38,668 nucleotides of DNA from a virus (IMGVR_UViG_3300042515_003128:1-38668), one strand, 5' to 3'; positions 5,219 to 12,940 are shown, counted from the stretch's first letter. Numbers and translations are program-made. The notes: a model not told the origin generated them from the letters alone.

Positions 5219-5620
5219 ATGACTGCGACGCGAAAATTTAACTGGTCCGTCCCTACGAAGCCCGCCGTGTCCGAGGGGGAACATTCGGCGCTGTTTGCCC
5301 TGGGCTCGCCCGAGGACATCGCGGCCATCGTGCGCAAAGGCATTTCGTCCGGGCTGCTGGTGCCGCGGAAGACGCCCGCGAAGGCCGTATCGGTGCCGCT
5401 GGCGAAGCGGGACCGGCCGCCGGAACGGGCGCTGCGGGGCGAGGCGGAAGGCCAGGTGCGGCAGATGTGGATCCGCACGCAGCGGGGCGAGAGCGCCCGG
5501 GACATCGCGGTGGCGCTGAAGGTGAGCATCGCCAGCGTGCGCCGGCTGGTCGCCGAGATCCGCAAGGGCGAGCGCGCCCTGCCCCGGCCCACGGCGACCG
5601 AGCAGGTGCGGAGGCATTGA
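5219..5620 (+). CDS. HTH-containing early protein (133 aa)
   Basis: The N-terminal part (MTATRKFNWSVPTKPAVSEG) is unrecognised. Residues about 78-117 (EGQVRQMWIRTQRGESARD, IAVALKVSIASVRRLVAEIR) form a helix-turn-helix of the resolvase/Trp-repressor type: GESARDIAVALKVSIASVRRL. It is therefore likely a DNA-binding regulator of early or late transcription. The start lies 9 bp after the pyrimidine tract of the structured RNA and has no Shine-Dalgarno sequence (ATTCAAGCC), so the RNA structure may influence its expression. Confidence 0.7.
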   Translation: MTATRKFNWSVPTKPAVSEGEHSALFALGSPEDIAAIVRKGISSGLLVPRKTPAKAVSVPLAKRDRPPERALRGEAEGQVRQMWIRTQRGESARDIAVALKVSIASVRRLVAEIRKGERALPRPTATEQVRRH

Positions 5621-5663
5621 GATTTCGGCAGAGAAGGCAAACCACAAACACAGAAGGCAAGGC

Positions 5664-6257
5664 ATGCAAACATTGAAGGAAGTGCGAGTTGAGATCGAGG
5701 GCATCCGCCCGCTGATCCTGCACAACGGGCTGCTCGCAGACCCGACGAACGAAACCGTGCGCGCCATGAAGCGCATCACGGCGAAGAAGAACAAGAAGAC
5801 GGACGCGGACAATGAGGAGCTGGCCCGGCTGGAATGGCTGGGTGGCTGGTATTTGAACGCGGACGGACGGCCCTACATCCCGGCGGCGAACATCGAGCGC
5901 ATGGTGCTCGACGGCGCGCGCAAGCTGCGGCTGGGCAAGGACTGCCAGGCGGCGGTCTTCTGCGAGGAAGATCAGGTGACGCTCCAGCATGACGAGCTGG
6001 ACGGCAAGAAGGTCGAGAAGCTGGCGGGCGATCCGCGCTTTGCCATCCGCTGCGGCGTGGTCGTGACGCAGAAGCGCATCATCCGCGTGCGGCCGATGGT
6101 GCCGACGGGTTGGCGGCTGGTCTTCCGGCTGAACTACGATTCGGGGGTTATCAACCTGTCCTCGATCCGGCAGGCGATCACGGATGCCGGGATGCTGTGC
6201 GGCCTGGGCGATTGGCGCCCGAAGTTCGGCCGGTTCACCGCCAAATTCTCCGAGTAA
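5664..6257 (+). CDS. Conserved-looking phage protein, GLGDWRPKFGRF type (197 aa)
   Basis: Reads MQTLKEVRVEIEGIRPLILH, with KKTDADNEELARLEWLGGWY in the middle and a Gly-rich end GLGDWRPKFGRFTAKFSE. I recall similar phage proteins (early gene, LHN-x-L-A-D-P start, GLGxxRPxFGRF end) that are annotated only as hypothetical. The repeated beta strands and Gly-rich tail are reminiscent of RAMP/Cas7-like single-strand nucleic-acid binders, which is speculation. Its place just before the replication genes fits a DNA-metabolism role. The stop and the next start overlap (TAATG). Confidence 0.8.
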   Translation: MQTLKEVRVEIEGIRPLILHNGLLADPTNETVRAMKRITAKKNKKTDADNEELARLEWLGGWYLNADGRPYIPAANIERMVLDGARKLRLGKDCQAAVFCEEDQVTLQHDELDGKKVEKLAGDPRFAIRCGVVVTQKRIIRVRPMVPTGWRLVFRLNYDSGVINLSSIRQAITDAGMLCGLGDWRPKFGRFTAKFSE

Positions 6258-6748
6258 TGGAAACGCCTGCCCTCAACCCGAGCGTGGATCTGCGGCGGTT
6301 GCCGCTGTGGAAGGACACGCTGGCCAAGATGGAGCCGATCACCTTTGGCAGCCGCTGGCGCACGGAATGGCTGGAGGAGCAACTGTGCGCGCGGCGGGAT
6401 CAGCCGGAGTTCTGCTTCGGCATTGATCACCTGAACCGGGCGATTCGCCCGCGGGGCTTTGTGCTGACGTGCCGGGGCGAAAGTGGCGTGGCTTACCGCA
6501 CGCTCCACGCCGACGAGATTCCCGAATACCTGGCGACCAAGGAAGAGCGGGCGAAGGCGCACTTGCGCAATGCGGAGACGGTCGCGGCGGGCGTGCTGAT
6601 GAATCCCGAGGCGAACCTGACGACGCTGGAACGCGAAGCGATCGAGCACAAGCAACGGAACCTCGCGCTGAAACTGGCGCTGCTCCAGCGGCACGAAGAC
6701 CCGGTGATTGATCCGGCGCTGCGCACGGCCGAACTGAGAAAACCCTGA
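6257..6748 (+). CDS. Unknown early phage protein (163 aa)
   Basis: Starts METPALNPSVDLRRLPLWKD; the ATG overlaps the upstream stop (TAATG). Central motifs are ITFGSRWRTEWLEEQL and FCFGIDHLNRAIRPRGFVLT. The C-terminal third is a long charged helix (TLEREAIEHKQRNLALKLAL). It is probably a partner of the preceding protein, since the two genes are translationally coupled. No family recognised. Confidence 0.75.
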   Translation: METPALNPSVDLRRLPLWKDTLAKMEPITFGSRWRTEWLEEQLCARRDQPEFCFGIDHLNRAIRPRGFVLTCRGESGVAYRTLHADEIPEYLATKEERAKAHLRNAETVAAGVLMNPEANLTTLEREAIEHKQRNLALKLALLQRHEDPVIDPALRTAELRKP

Positions 6749-6789
6749 TGCACGCGAGCCCGCCAGCAACCAGCAGCCTGCCCACATCC

Positions 6790-7030
6790 GCCGCACCGGC
6801 TTGGTGCGGCGCAGTGGGCGGGGCGGGGCTAGGCACGGCCTGCCGCGGCGATGCGCGGCTGGGCGAGGCAATGCGCGGCTCGGCCTGGCGCGGCAAGTCC
6901 ACACACGGCGCATCGGGAACGGTGCGCCGCAGTGGGCCAGGCGCTGCGGGGCCGGGCGTGGAACGGCAGTGCGAGGCCAGGCTGGGCAAGTCCACACACG
7001 GCGCATCGGGAACGGTGCGTCGCAGTGGGC
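6790..7030. repeat. GC-rich hairpin-repeat region upstream of the primase-helicase (gap 6749-7124)
   Basis: No convincing gene lies at 6749-7124. Two 46-bp copies of GGCAAGTCCACACACGGCGC... (6892-6937 and 6985-7030, 93 bp apart) differ at one base. Each forms a 10-bp hairpin, CGGCGCATCG-GGAA-CGGTGCGYCG, with a GNRA-type GGAA loop. A third, diverged hairpin lies at 6790-6810 (GCCGCACC-GGCTT-GGTGCGGC). All three are followed by CGCAGTGGGC. Placement directly before the replication gene suggests a replication origin (iterons) or a structured RNA. Confidence 0.7.
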
Positions 7031-7124
7031 GCGGCACGTCTTGGCGTGGCAGTGCCCGGCGCGGCGAGGCAGGTCGAGGTCCGGGGCGCGACGGATACGC
7101 GCATTCACTTTTTTGAGCTGAGGC

Positions 7125-9185
7125 ATGTCACGCGTTGATCACATTTTGAAGCTGCTTGGAGCCGATGAGGCGAAGGGGCGCACGCCCTGCCTGATTCCCA
7201 TTCCGGCGAAGCAGAAGGGGCCGGTGTTCCCGGATTGGAACAAGGTGGATTGGGAGCGGATGCAGGATGAGGATTACCGGGCGCAGCTCGAAGCGTCGCC
7301 GAATCTGGGCGTCATCCTGGGCAAGCAGTCGGGGCCGCTGGCGACGGTGGACATTGACGTCGAGGAATACGTGGGGCCCTTCCTGGAGGCGAATCCGCGG
7401 TTGCGTCAATGCCTGCGGACGCGGGGCGCGAAGGGCTGCCAGATTTGGGCGTGGTTGAAGCCGGACCCGAAGCTGGTGGGCCTCGGGCTGCCGAATTGGC
7501 AGCGGGGTTTTCCCGATCAGCGGTTCAACATTCCGCATCGGGTGGTGACGCAGCCGATGGCCGACGGCAACGGCGGCACGAAGGAAGTGCCGCTGGTGGT
7601 GATGGAATGGCGGGCGGGGGCGACGCAGAGCGTGATCCAAGGCATTCACCCGAGCGGGAACGAATATCGGGTGGTCGTGGAGGCGCCGCCGGCCGAGATC
7701 AGTTTCCGGGACATTATCTGGCCGGAGTATCTGAAGGCGCCGTGGCGGGATGATTTGTTCAAGGCGGTCGAGGCTTTGGCCGGTGATCCGTTCACCACGA
7801 CCTCGGACGGGCTCAGCCTGGCCCATCATTTTTGGGCGGCGCACTACGCGCTGATCCATGACGTCGTCTTCGAGCCCGATGAATCCCGGTTTTACGCCTA
7901 CAACCCGGTGACCGGGGGCTGGGAGAGCCGGATCGAGGCGCAGATGTTTACGGAGATCAGCCGGGATTTGCTGCGCCTCGGGCGGGATTTGCCGGGGCAG
8001 GCCGGCCAGCTGCTCGCGGGCTCAACGGGCCGCTCGATCAAGAGCGTTTCTGCCATTGCGAGTTTCCTCCAGGGGGAAGTCGCCAAGCCCCGGGTGTTTG
8101 AACGCGAGCCCGGCGTGATTCACCTGGAGAACGGGATGTTGGACGTGCGGACCAATCCGCCGTTCCTGGACTCCTTTTCGCCGAACTATTTCTCGCGGAA
8201 TCAGGTGCGGCACAATTACGCGCCCGGGGCGCCGTGTCCGCTGTGGAAAGACAAGCTGCTGGCCGACGCGTTGGATTCGGATGACCAGGTGCTGCTGCAG
8301 AAGCTCGCGGGCATGTGCTTGCTGGGAAACAACCTGCTTCAGCGCATCGTGATCCTCACGGGGAATGCGGGCGCCGGCAAAAGCCAGATCGCCCAGGTGA
8401 TTCAAGGCATCATTGGGCGGCACAACGTGGCGCAGCTCCGCACGGAGCACCTGGACGAACGCTTCGAGGCGGAGGGTTTCATCGGCAAGACGCTGCTCGT
8501 GGGCTCGGATGTGCCGGGGAGCTTCCTGAATCGGGCCTCGGCGTCGCAGCTCAAGTCGCTGACGGGCGGCGATTACCTGCAGGCCGAAATCAAGGGCGGT
8601 CGGCGCGTGGACATCACGGGGAATTTCAACGTCATCATCACCTGCAACAGCCGGCTCGTGGTGAAGACCGACGAGGATTCGGGCGCGTGGCGTCGTCGTC
8701 TGGTGATCCTGGCCTTTAACCGGCCGCCGCCGGCCGAGAAGATTCCCGACTTGGCGAAGCTGATCTTGGCGACCGAGGCGTCCGGGGTGCTGGACTGGAT
8801 GATCGAAGGGGCGCGCATGGTGCTGCACGACGTCGAGGCGCACGGGCGACTGGTGATGGCCCCGGCGCAGGCGCAACGCATCGAGGCGCTGCTGAATGAG
8901 TCGGAGAGCGTGCGGCATTACGTCGAGACGGCGTTGGAGCGCGTGGATCGGGCGCAGGGACAAACGACGACGACGGAGGAGCTGTTGGAGGCTTATCGGG
9001 AATTCTGCGCCGAGCGGGGCTGGAATGCCTTGGCGGACAGCACCTTTCTGAATCAGTCGCGGGACTTGGTGCTGCGGGTGCATTCACTGAGCCAGAGCAA
9101 CGATATCAAGCGCAAGGTGGGCGACCGCGATTCGGTGAAGCGGGGATATCGGCATCTGAAGATCAAGGGAGGGCCAGAGGAATGA
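7125..9185 (+). CDS. Primase-helicase (AEP prim-pol plus D5/P4-type SF3 helicase)
   Basis: A 686-residue replication protein. The N-terminal region (about 1-200) looks like a bifunctional primase-polymerase: LGVILGKQSGPLATVDIDVE carries the acidic pair D76/D78. The C-terminal region is a D5_N plus superfamily-3 helicase: D5-like ENGMLDVRTNPPFLDSF and NYFSRNQVRHNYAPGAPCPL, Walker A GNAGAGKS (413-420), sensor-like IITCN (about 504-508) and arginine residues at about 523-525 (AWRRRLVIL). It should prime and unwind phage DNA at the origin, in the manner of P4 alpha-type proteins. The start follows GCTGAGGC, a fair ribosome site, and lies 95 bp after the hairpin repeats. The stop overlaps the next gene (ATGA). 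Confidence 0.9.
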   Translation: MSRVDHILKLLGADEAKGRTPCLIPIPAKQKGPVFPDWNKVDWERMQDEDYRAQLEASPNLGVILGKQSGPLATVDIDVEEYVGPFLEANPRLRQCLRTRGAKGCQIWAWLKPDPKLVGLGLPNWQRGFPDQRFNIPHRVVTQPMADGNGGTKEVPLVVMEWRAGATQSVIQGIHPSGNEYRVVVEAPPAEISFRDIIWPEYLKAPWRDDLFKAVEALAGDPFTTTSDGLSLAHHFWAAHYALIHDVVFEPDESRFYAYNPVTGGWESRIEAQMFTEISRDLLRLGRDLPGQAGQLLAGSTGRSIKSVSAIASFLQGEVAKPRVFEREPGVIHLENGMLDVRTNPPFLDSFSPNYFSRNQVRHNYAPGAPCPLWKDKLLADALDSDDQVLLQKLAGMCLLGNNLLQRIVILTGNAGAGKSQIAQVIQGIIGRHNVAQLRTEHLDERFEAEGFIGKTLLVGSDVPGSFLNRASASQLKSLTGGDYLQAEIKGGRRVDITGNFNVIITCNSRLVVKTDEDSGAWRRRLVILAFNRPPPAEKIPDLAKLILATEASGVLDWMIEGARMVLHDVEAHGRLVMAPAQAQRIEALLNESESVRHYVETALERVDRAQGQTTTTEELLEAYREFCAERGWNALADSTFLNQSRDLVLRVHSLSQSNDIKRKVGDRDSVKRGYRHLKIKGGPEE

Positions 9186-9811
9186 AGCCCGGCTTTGAGA
9201 AGCGCGAGGACTTGGGCAAGCGCCGGGAGATCGCCGCGGAGTTGTTCGGCGCGATCCGTTGGAAGAGCCAGACCCATGGCTTTGCACGGTGCCCAGGCGA
9301 GGGCGCGCATTCGGGCAAGCGTGGGCCTAGGGACTTTGAGGTGCTGCTGAATGGCGTGCCGTGTTGTCGGTGCTTTCACAAGAGCTGCCTCGCGATAGTG
9401 GAGGACGCGAAGAAGAAGCTGCGTTCACGGATCGGCAAGGCGGAATGCGTCCGCGTTTCCACCTCCGCCGGCATCGCGCTACGGAAACGGACGTTCACGC
9501 TCGGCCGGCCCACGCCATTCGGGCGTAGCCAGAAAAATAACGTCCGAGGTGTCAGTGTTGCCGAAATGCTTCTCGGACGGGTCGGACGGGACAAAGACAA
9601 CACCTCACGCACCTACGCGTCATGTAAAGAGGTTGTGTTTAAGCCGTCCGACCCGTCCGAACTAGGGGAAAAAGTAGAAACCGGGGTGACAGTAGCCGGA
9701 ACCACCCAAGCCCCCGCCCCCCTGCCCAGCGCGACTAAGGAATCTTTTTTCTGCCCCCCCAACGCAGGTGGCAAAGCTCCAGTGCAAAACGGGCACGAAG
9801 TAAATTCCTGA
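9182..9811 (+). CDS. Zinc-binding protein coupled to the primase-helicase (209 aa)
   Basis: The first 95 residues hold a likely zinc site, CPGEGAH...CCRCFHKSC, ending AKKKLRSRIGKAE. The CPG-x-H ... CxH-x-SC arrangement recalls the zinc finger of DNA primases, so it may complete the prim-pol encoded just before it; the two genes overlap by ATGA. Beyond residue about 110 the sequence becomes low-complexity (PSDPSEL, TTQAPAPLPSATKES), and a 17-bp inverted repeat lies in the DNA. The C-terminal half may therefore be a late addition or a disordered linker. Confidence 0.7.
   Translation: MKPGFEKREDLGKRREIAAELFGAIRWKSQTHGFARCPGEGAHSGKRGPRDFEVLLNGVPCCRCFHKSCLAIVEDAKKKLRSRIGKAECVRVSTSAGIALRKRTFTLGRPTPFGRSQKNNVRGVSVAEMLLGRVGRDKDNTSRTYASCKEVVFKPSDPSELGEKVETGVTVAGTTQAPAPLPSATKESFFCPPNAGGKAPVQNGHEVNS
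9573..9660. repeat. 17-bp perfect inverted repeat at the GC-skew switch
   Basis: TCGGACGGGTCGGACGG (9573-9589) and CCGTCCGACCCGTCCGA (9644-9660) are exact reverse complements with a 54-bp spacer. Each arm is itself made of TCGGACGG-type units. The element lies in the low-complexity end of the zinc-protein gene, where strand composition changes from G-rich to C-rich. It may be a terminator, a replication element or a binding site. Confidence 0.7.
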
Positions 9812-9826
9812 CCGCCTTCCGTTTCC

Positions 9827-10567
9827 ATGTCTGCACCCGCCCACATCGTCAACCAGCGCGCCGCCGAATACGGCGTCACGGCCCGCACCGTGCGCAACTG
9901 GCGCTCCGCCGGCGCGCCGTTGGCCGATGCCGCCGCCCTCGCCGAATGGCTGCGCGTCCACGACCGCCTGCCGGATCGCGCCGCCCGCGTCGGCGAACCC
10001 GTTGACGCCCGGATCCAAGCCGCCCTCGCCACCGACTGGACCGCCCTGGAAAGCGCCGACCTCGCCCAACGCCGCGGCGACCTCGAAACCTGGTCCGCCC
10101 TCGCCGGCCGCAAGATGCGCGCGGCCCTCGATGCCGAGGCCCACGGCGAATTCACCCGCTGGCAAAAGATCTACCTCGCCTTCCACGGAGCCGCCCTCCA
10201 AGCCCGGCTCGCCCAGGCCAAGCTCGGCATCGACACCGGCGACCTCATCACCCGCGTCGAATGCGAGCGCGTCCTCCACGCCTTCATCAACCGCCTCTGC
10301 CTCGGCATCCAGCACACCCGCGACCACCTCGCCGCGCGCCTGACCAACATCCCCTTCGAGACCGAGATCGCCGATCACCTGGAGACCGCGCTCATCACCC
10401 GCGCCCTCCTCGATCCCGTCAACGCCGCCCTCGCCCACGCCGCCGCCATCGGCCTGCCTCCCTGGGTGCCCGCCGCCTGCGAACGCGCCATCGCCGACCA
10501 CCTTGCCGCCGGCCTCGACCAACTCGCCGCCCGCCGCGCCCAAACCCTTACCGATCCCCAAGCATGA
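9827..10567 (+). CDS. Terminase small subunit (Nu1-like) candidate (246 aa)
   Basis: The N-terminal winged-helix motif NQRAAEYGVTARTVRNWRSA, then AGAPLADAAALAEWL, matches the Nu1-type DNA-recognition domain (QxAxxxGVSxxTVxxWxxxG). A long helical region follows (about residues 60-240). Small terminases bind the packaging site and feed DNA to the large subunit, which is encoded 2.4 kb downstream. The insertion of four or five genes between the two subunits is unusual and coincides with repeat arms. The domain could also belong to a different HTH protein, but its size and the following packaging genes favour terminase. Confidence 0.7.
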   Translation: MSAPAHIVNQRAAEYGVTARTVRNWRSAGAPLADAAALAEWLRVHDRLPDRAARVGEPVDARIQAALATDWTALESADLAQRRGDLETWSALAGRKMRAALDAEAHGEFTRWQKIYLAFHGAALQARLAQAKLGIDTGDLITRVECERVLHAFINRLCLGIQHTRDHLAARLTNIPFETEIADHLETALITRALLDPVNAALAHAAAIGLPPWVPAACERAIADHLAAGLDQLAARRAQTLTDPQA

Positions 10568-10872
10568 ACACCGACAGCCAAACCAAATCAACGGACACCT
10601 CGGACTCCCCTCTGCTTCGCCCCGTGGCGAAGGAAGAGGCCAACGCTGAAGCGAGCGTGGGCAAAGCGACGGAGGCCGATCCCGGCAGCCCCGTGCGCCT
10701 CAGCCTCGAAGTGATCGTTCACCTGCCGCACGTCCCTGCCTCCGAGCGCGAGCGCATTGCTCGCAAGGCGCGCGAATCCATGGAGCAGGCCGTCGCCCTC
10801 CCGTTCCGTCACTGGGAGACTCGCATCACCACCGGAGCCGTTTGGCTGCCTGCCGCTGCGTCTAGCTGCTAG
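10564..10872 (+). CDS. Unknown protein in packaging region (102 aa)
   Basis: Starts MNTDSQTKSTDTSDSPLLRP, a disordered acidic/Ser-Thr tail of about 45 residues, then a compact beta/alpha segment VRLSLEVIVHLPHVPASERE and RIARKARESMEQAVALPFRH. The ATG overlaps the upstream stop (ATGA). It ends near TAGCTGCTAGCTCCCTGCC, a short host-style repeat. No family recognised. Confidence 0.65.
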   Translation: MNTDSQTKSTDTSDSPLLRPVAKEEANAEASVGKATEADPGSPVRLSLEVIVHLPHVPASERERIARKARESMEQAVALPFRHWETRITTGAVWLPAAASSC

Positions 10873-10891
10873 CTCCCTGCCTAAACCCGCC

Positions 10892-11374
10892 ATGCACCCC
10901 GAAGACCTGAGCACCCCGGCCGTCCGGCTACGCGAGCCCGCCGTCGACTTCCCGCACGAACTCCTCGACCGCCCCGAGGACATCGCCCGCGAGGAACTCC
11001 AGACCGTGCTCGGCCGCGCCGTCAGCCCCGAGGACACCCGCCGGCTGTTCGTGTGGCACCTCAGCCGCCAGCACGCCGACTCCGCGGCCGAGTGGACCGT
11101 TCTGGAGCGCGTCCTCCTCTGGATCGGCGGCGCCCGCCCGGCCGACTACCGCGCCACCGGCCGGGGCGCCAGCCGCCCCGCCGAGACCGAAGCCGAGACC
11201 AGCGAACGCCGCGTTGGCCTCCGCGCCGCCATCGCCCTGGCCGAATTCGTGCCCCACGGCCAGCACGCCTACAGCACCCGCTCCCTCGCCAAGATCTTCG
11301 GCGTCAGTCACGGCGAAGTCTTTCGCCTCCGCCAAAACCTCCGCGCCATCACCCCGGCGCAAGAGCCGATATAA
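10892..11374 (+). CDS. HTH-containing unknown protein (160 aa)
   Basis: Starts MHPEDLSTPAVRLREPAVDF. The C-terminal 40 residues hold a helix-turn-helix-like segment, YSTRSLAKIFGVSHGEVFRL. The middle (RRLFVWHLSRQHADSAAEWT) is helical. It lies between the two terminase genes, so a packaging-site or late-transcription role is possible. It is followed at once by a family C arm (AACAGCGAAGACGCGAA). Confidence 0.65.
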   Translation: MHPEDLSTPAVRLREPAVDFPHELLDRPEDIAREELQTVLGRAVSPEDTRRLFVWHLSRQHADSAAEWTVLERVLLWIGGARPADYRATGRGASRPAETEAETSERRVGLRAAIALAEFVPHGQHAYSTRSLAKIFGVSHGEVFRLRQNLRAITPAQEPI

Positions 11375-11434
11375 ACAGCGAAGACGCGAACGGCATGAAG
11401 GCAAAACAATCTGGAAAGCAGGAATGCAGGAAAA
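11374..11434 (+). repeat. Composite repeat arms C plus A, left border of the 103-codon gene
   Basis: Family C arm AACAGCGAAGACGCGAA (11374-11390) is followed by a family A arm CTGGAAAGCAGGAATGCAGG (from about 11410). Their reverse complements lie in mirrored order at 11701-11754, so the two composite arms bracket the gene between them. Confidence 0.75.
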
Positions 11435-11706
11435 GCAAAAGCAGAAGGCCGCCCCAACTCACGCTGGAGCAACACCGGGAACTTGGTCGCGCCCTGAGGA
11501 CGGCAAACGAAGCAATCGTGTTTCTTTGGGCTTTCGGTTTGTGGAAAAGTTCCGAACTCGGCGGCCTTCGCGCGAACGCAGCTCACTCGGCCCTGTTGCA
11601 GCTAAGGAATGAAATGGATTCCATCGTTTGCCGGGAGCACAAGACCATTGAAGATGCGCAACAAATCTACATTGGCCCGGGCGACCAACCTTGGGCCGTT
11701 TCCTGA
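11395..11706 (+). CDS. Repeat-bracketed accessory protein (103 aa, unknown)
   Basis: The first 15 or so residues (MKAKQSGKQECRKSKS) are translated from the family A arm. The body (LTLEQHRELGRALRTANEAI, FLWAFGLWKSSELGGLRANA) is a helical protein with Trp residues and an ending QIYIGPGDQPWAVS. It lies inside inverted composite repeats and its base composition is less C-rich than its neighbours, which suggests cargo moved in with the repeats. No family recognised. The true start may be downstream of the repeat-derived codons. Confidence 0.65.
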   Translation: MKAKQSGKQECRKSKSRRPPQLTLEQHRELGRALRTANEAIVFLWAFGLWKSSELGGLRANAAHSALLQLRNEMDSIVCREHKTIEDAQQIYIGPGDQPWAVS

Positions 11707-11754
11707 TTTCCTGCCTTCCAAATTCTTCGCGCCTTCGCGTCTTCGCTGTTCAAA
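11701..11754 (-). repeat. Composite repeat arms A' plus C', right border of the 103-codon gene
   Basis: TCCTGATTTCCTGCCTTCCA then AAATTC, followed by TTCGCGCCTTCGCGTCTTCG and CTGTT. Mirror image of 11374-11434; ends 5 bp before the methyltransferase start. Confidence 0.75.
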
Positions 11755-11758
11755 ATCC

Positions 11759-12628
11759 ATGACCCTCTTCCCCGAACTTGCCCCCGAGCCTGTCGCCAGC
11801 GCGCCGGCCGAGGCCCCGCGCCGGGCCATGCCCGTGCCCGAGGTCTGGTCTGATTCGTGTGAGGAAACCGCCGTCCTGTTCGGCCTCGCCGCCCGGGCGC
11901 CCGTGCAGGCCATCGTCACCAGCCCGCCCTATTGGTCAGTCCATCGTTACACCAACGCCGCGGTCTGCGAAATCGGCTGGGAATCCACGCCCGACGCCTA
12001 CGCCCAGCGCCTTGCCCGCCTGTTCGCCCTGCTCCGCGACACCTGCCTCACCCCGCAAAGCACCCTCTGGATCAACCTCGCCGACGTCATGAACGATGCC
12101 GACTGGGGCATCCGCGACAAGTCCCTGCCGGAAAAGACCCTGCTCGGCCTGCCCTCGCGCTTCCTCCTGGCGATGCTCGCCCAGGGCTTCACCTGCCGCA
12201 GCGAAATCGTCTGGACCAAAACCCGCGGCCTCATCGAAAACCCAACCGACCGGCCCACGCGCACCGACGAGCGCGTCTTCCTCTTCAGTTGCGGCCCCGG
12301 CTACTACTTCGACGCCGCGGCCCTCAGCGAACCCGACGACCTCGGCGGCCGGCGCAATGGCCGCAACCAATGGGCCCTCGCGCCCGATCAGGACTCCGCC
12401 GCCTACGCCCGGCACCCGGCCATCATGCCCCGCGCCCTCGCGCAACGCTGCATCCTCGCCGGCACGCGCCCCGGCGACCTCGTGCTTGATCCCTTCTGCG
12501 GCACCGGCACGACCCTGGCGGTCGCCTACGCCCACGGCCGGCGCGCCATCGGCCTCGAACTCAATCCCGCCTACGTCGCCCAGGCCCGCGCCCGCCTCGC
12601 CGCCACGACTCCGGGATTCCCGCTTTGA
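11759..12628 (+). CDS. DNA methyltransferase (SPPY type, N4-cytosine or N6-adenine)
   Basis: A 289-residue beta-class amino-methyltransferase. The catalytic motif TSPPYW is at 54-59, and the AdoMet-binding motif LDPFCGTGTT at 243-252 is followed by GRRAIGLELNP. This motif order (IV before I) defines the beta class. TSPPYW is common in N4-cytosine enzymes, so m4C is slightly favoured. No restriction partner is nearby, so this is an orphan phage enzyme, probably protecting DNA from host restriction or marking packaging or transcription sites. It lies between repeat elements, just before the large terminase. Confidence 0.9.
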   Translation: MTLFPELAPEPVASAPAEAPRRAMPVPEVWSDSCEETAVLFGLAARAPVQAIVTSPPYWSVHRYTNAAVCEIGWESTPDAYAQRLARLFALLRDTCLTPQSTLWINLADVMNDADWGIRDKSLPEKTLLGLPSRFLLAMLAQGFTCRSEIVWTKTRGLIENPTDRPTRTDERVFLFSCGPGYYFDAAALSEPDDLGGRRNGRNQWALAPDQDSAAYARHPAIMPRALAQRCILAGTRPGDLVLDPFCGTGTTLAVAYAHGRRAIGLELNPAYVAQARARLAATTPGFPL

Positions 12629-12656
12629 TGAATCTGGAAGGCAGGAAAACAGGAAC
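12628..12656 (+). repeat. Family A repeat arm, left border of the 85-codon gene
   Basis: ATGAATCTGGAAGGCAGGAA then AACAGGAACC, overlapping the last base of the methyltransferase stop (TGATGAAT). Its mirror arm is at 12914-12939. Confidence 0.75.
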
Positions 12657-12662
12657 CGACGC

Positions 12663-12920
12663 ATGACGGCACAGCTTGAATTCTTCCGCACCGCTCCGAA
12701 GGCGACGGATGCCAACATCGACTGGGACAGCGTCACCGGCCTCGACCTCGCCAACGACATCAGTCTGGCCAAGCGGTGGGAACGTGAGGTTAACCGACCC
12801 TTTGCCCGCCGCATCAACAAATGGCGCCGCCGCATGAAGAATTCGTCCTTTTCGCGCCTTCGCGTCTTCGCTGTTGGTCTCCCCGCTCCTAGCTCCCCGC
12901 TCCCTGCCTCAGATTCCTGA
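12663..12920 (+). CDS. Repeat-bracketed small protein with repeat-derived tail (85 aa)
   Basis: The body MTAQLEFFRTAPKATDANID then WDSVTGLDLANDISLAKRWE and a basic helix (RRINKWRRRMKN) is about 60 residues. The last 25 codons (FSRLRVFAVGLPAPSSPLPA) are translated family C' repeat sequence, so the original stop has been lost or displaced. The gene lies between A arms at 12628 and 12914 and looks like cassette cargo. Unknown function; possibly a DNA-binding protein given its basic helix. Confidence 0.65.
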   Translation: MTAQLEFFRTAPKATDANIDWDSVTGLDLANDISLAKRWEREVNRPFARRINKWRRRMKNSSFSRLRVFAVGLPAPSSPLPASDS

Positions 12921-12939
12921 TTTCCTGCCTTCCAAATTC
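12849..12939 (-). repeat. Family C' and A' arms upstream of terminase
   Basis: C' arm TTCGCGCCTTCGCGTCTTCG (from about 12850), a stretch of CTCC-type repeats, then A' arm TTCCTGATTTCCTGCCTTCC plus AAATTCA ending at 12940. The A' arm abuts the terminase ATG directly, so the terminase start is defined by the repeat edge. Confidence 0.75.
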
Positions 12940-12940
12940 A

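Noticed and set aside
6748-7116. Plus-strand ORF of 122 codons across the hairpin repeats
   Set aside because: The product is repetitive Gly/Arg/Ala low complexity, other frames are equally open, and the bases show hairpin structure rather than coding character.
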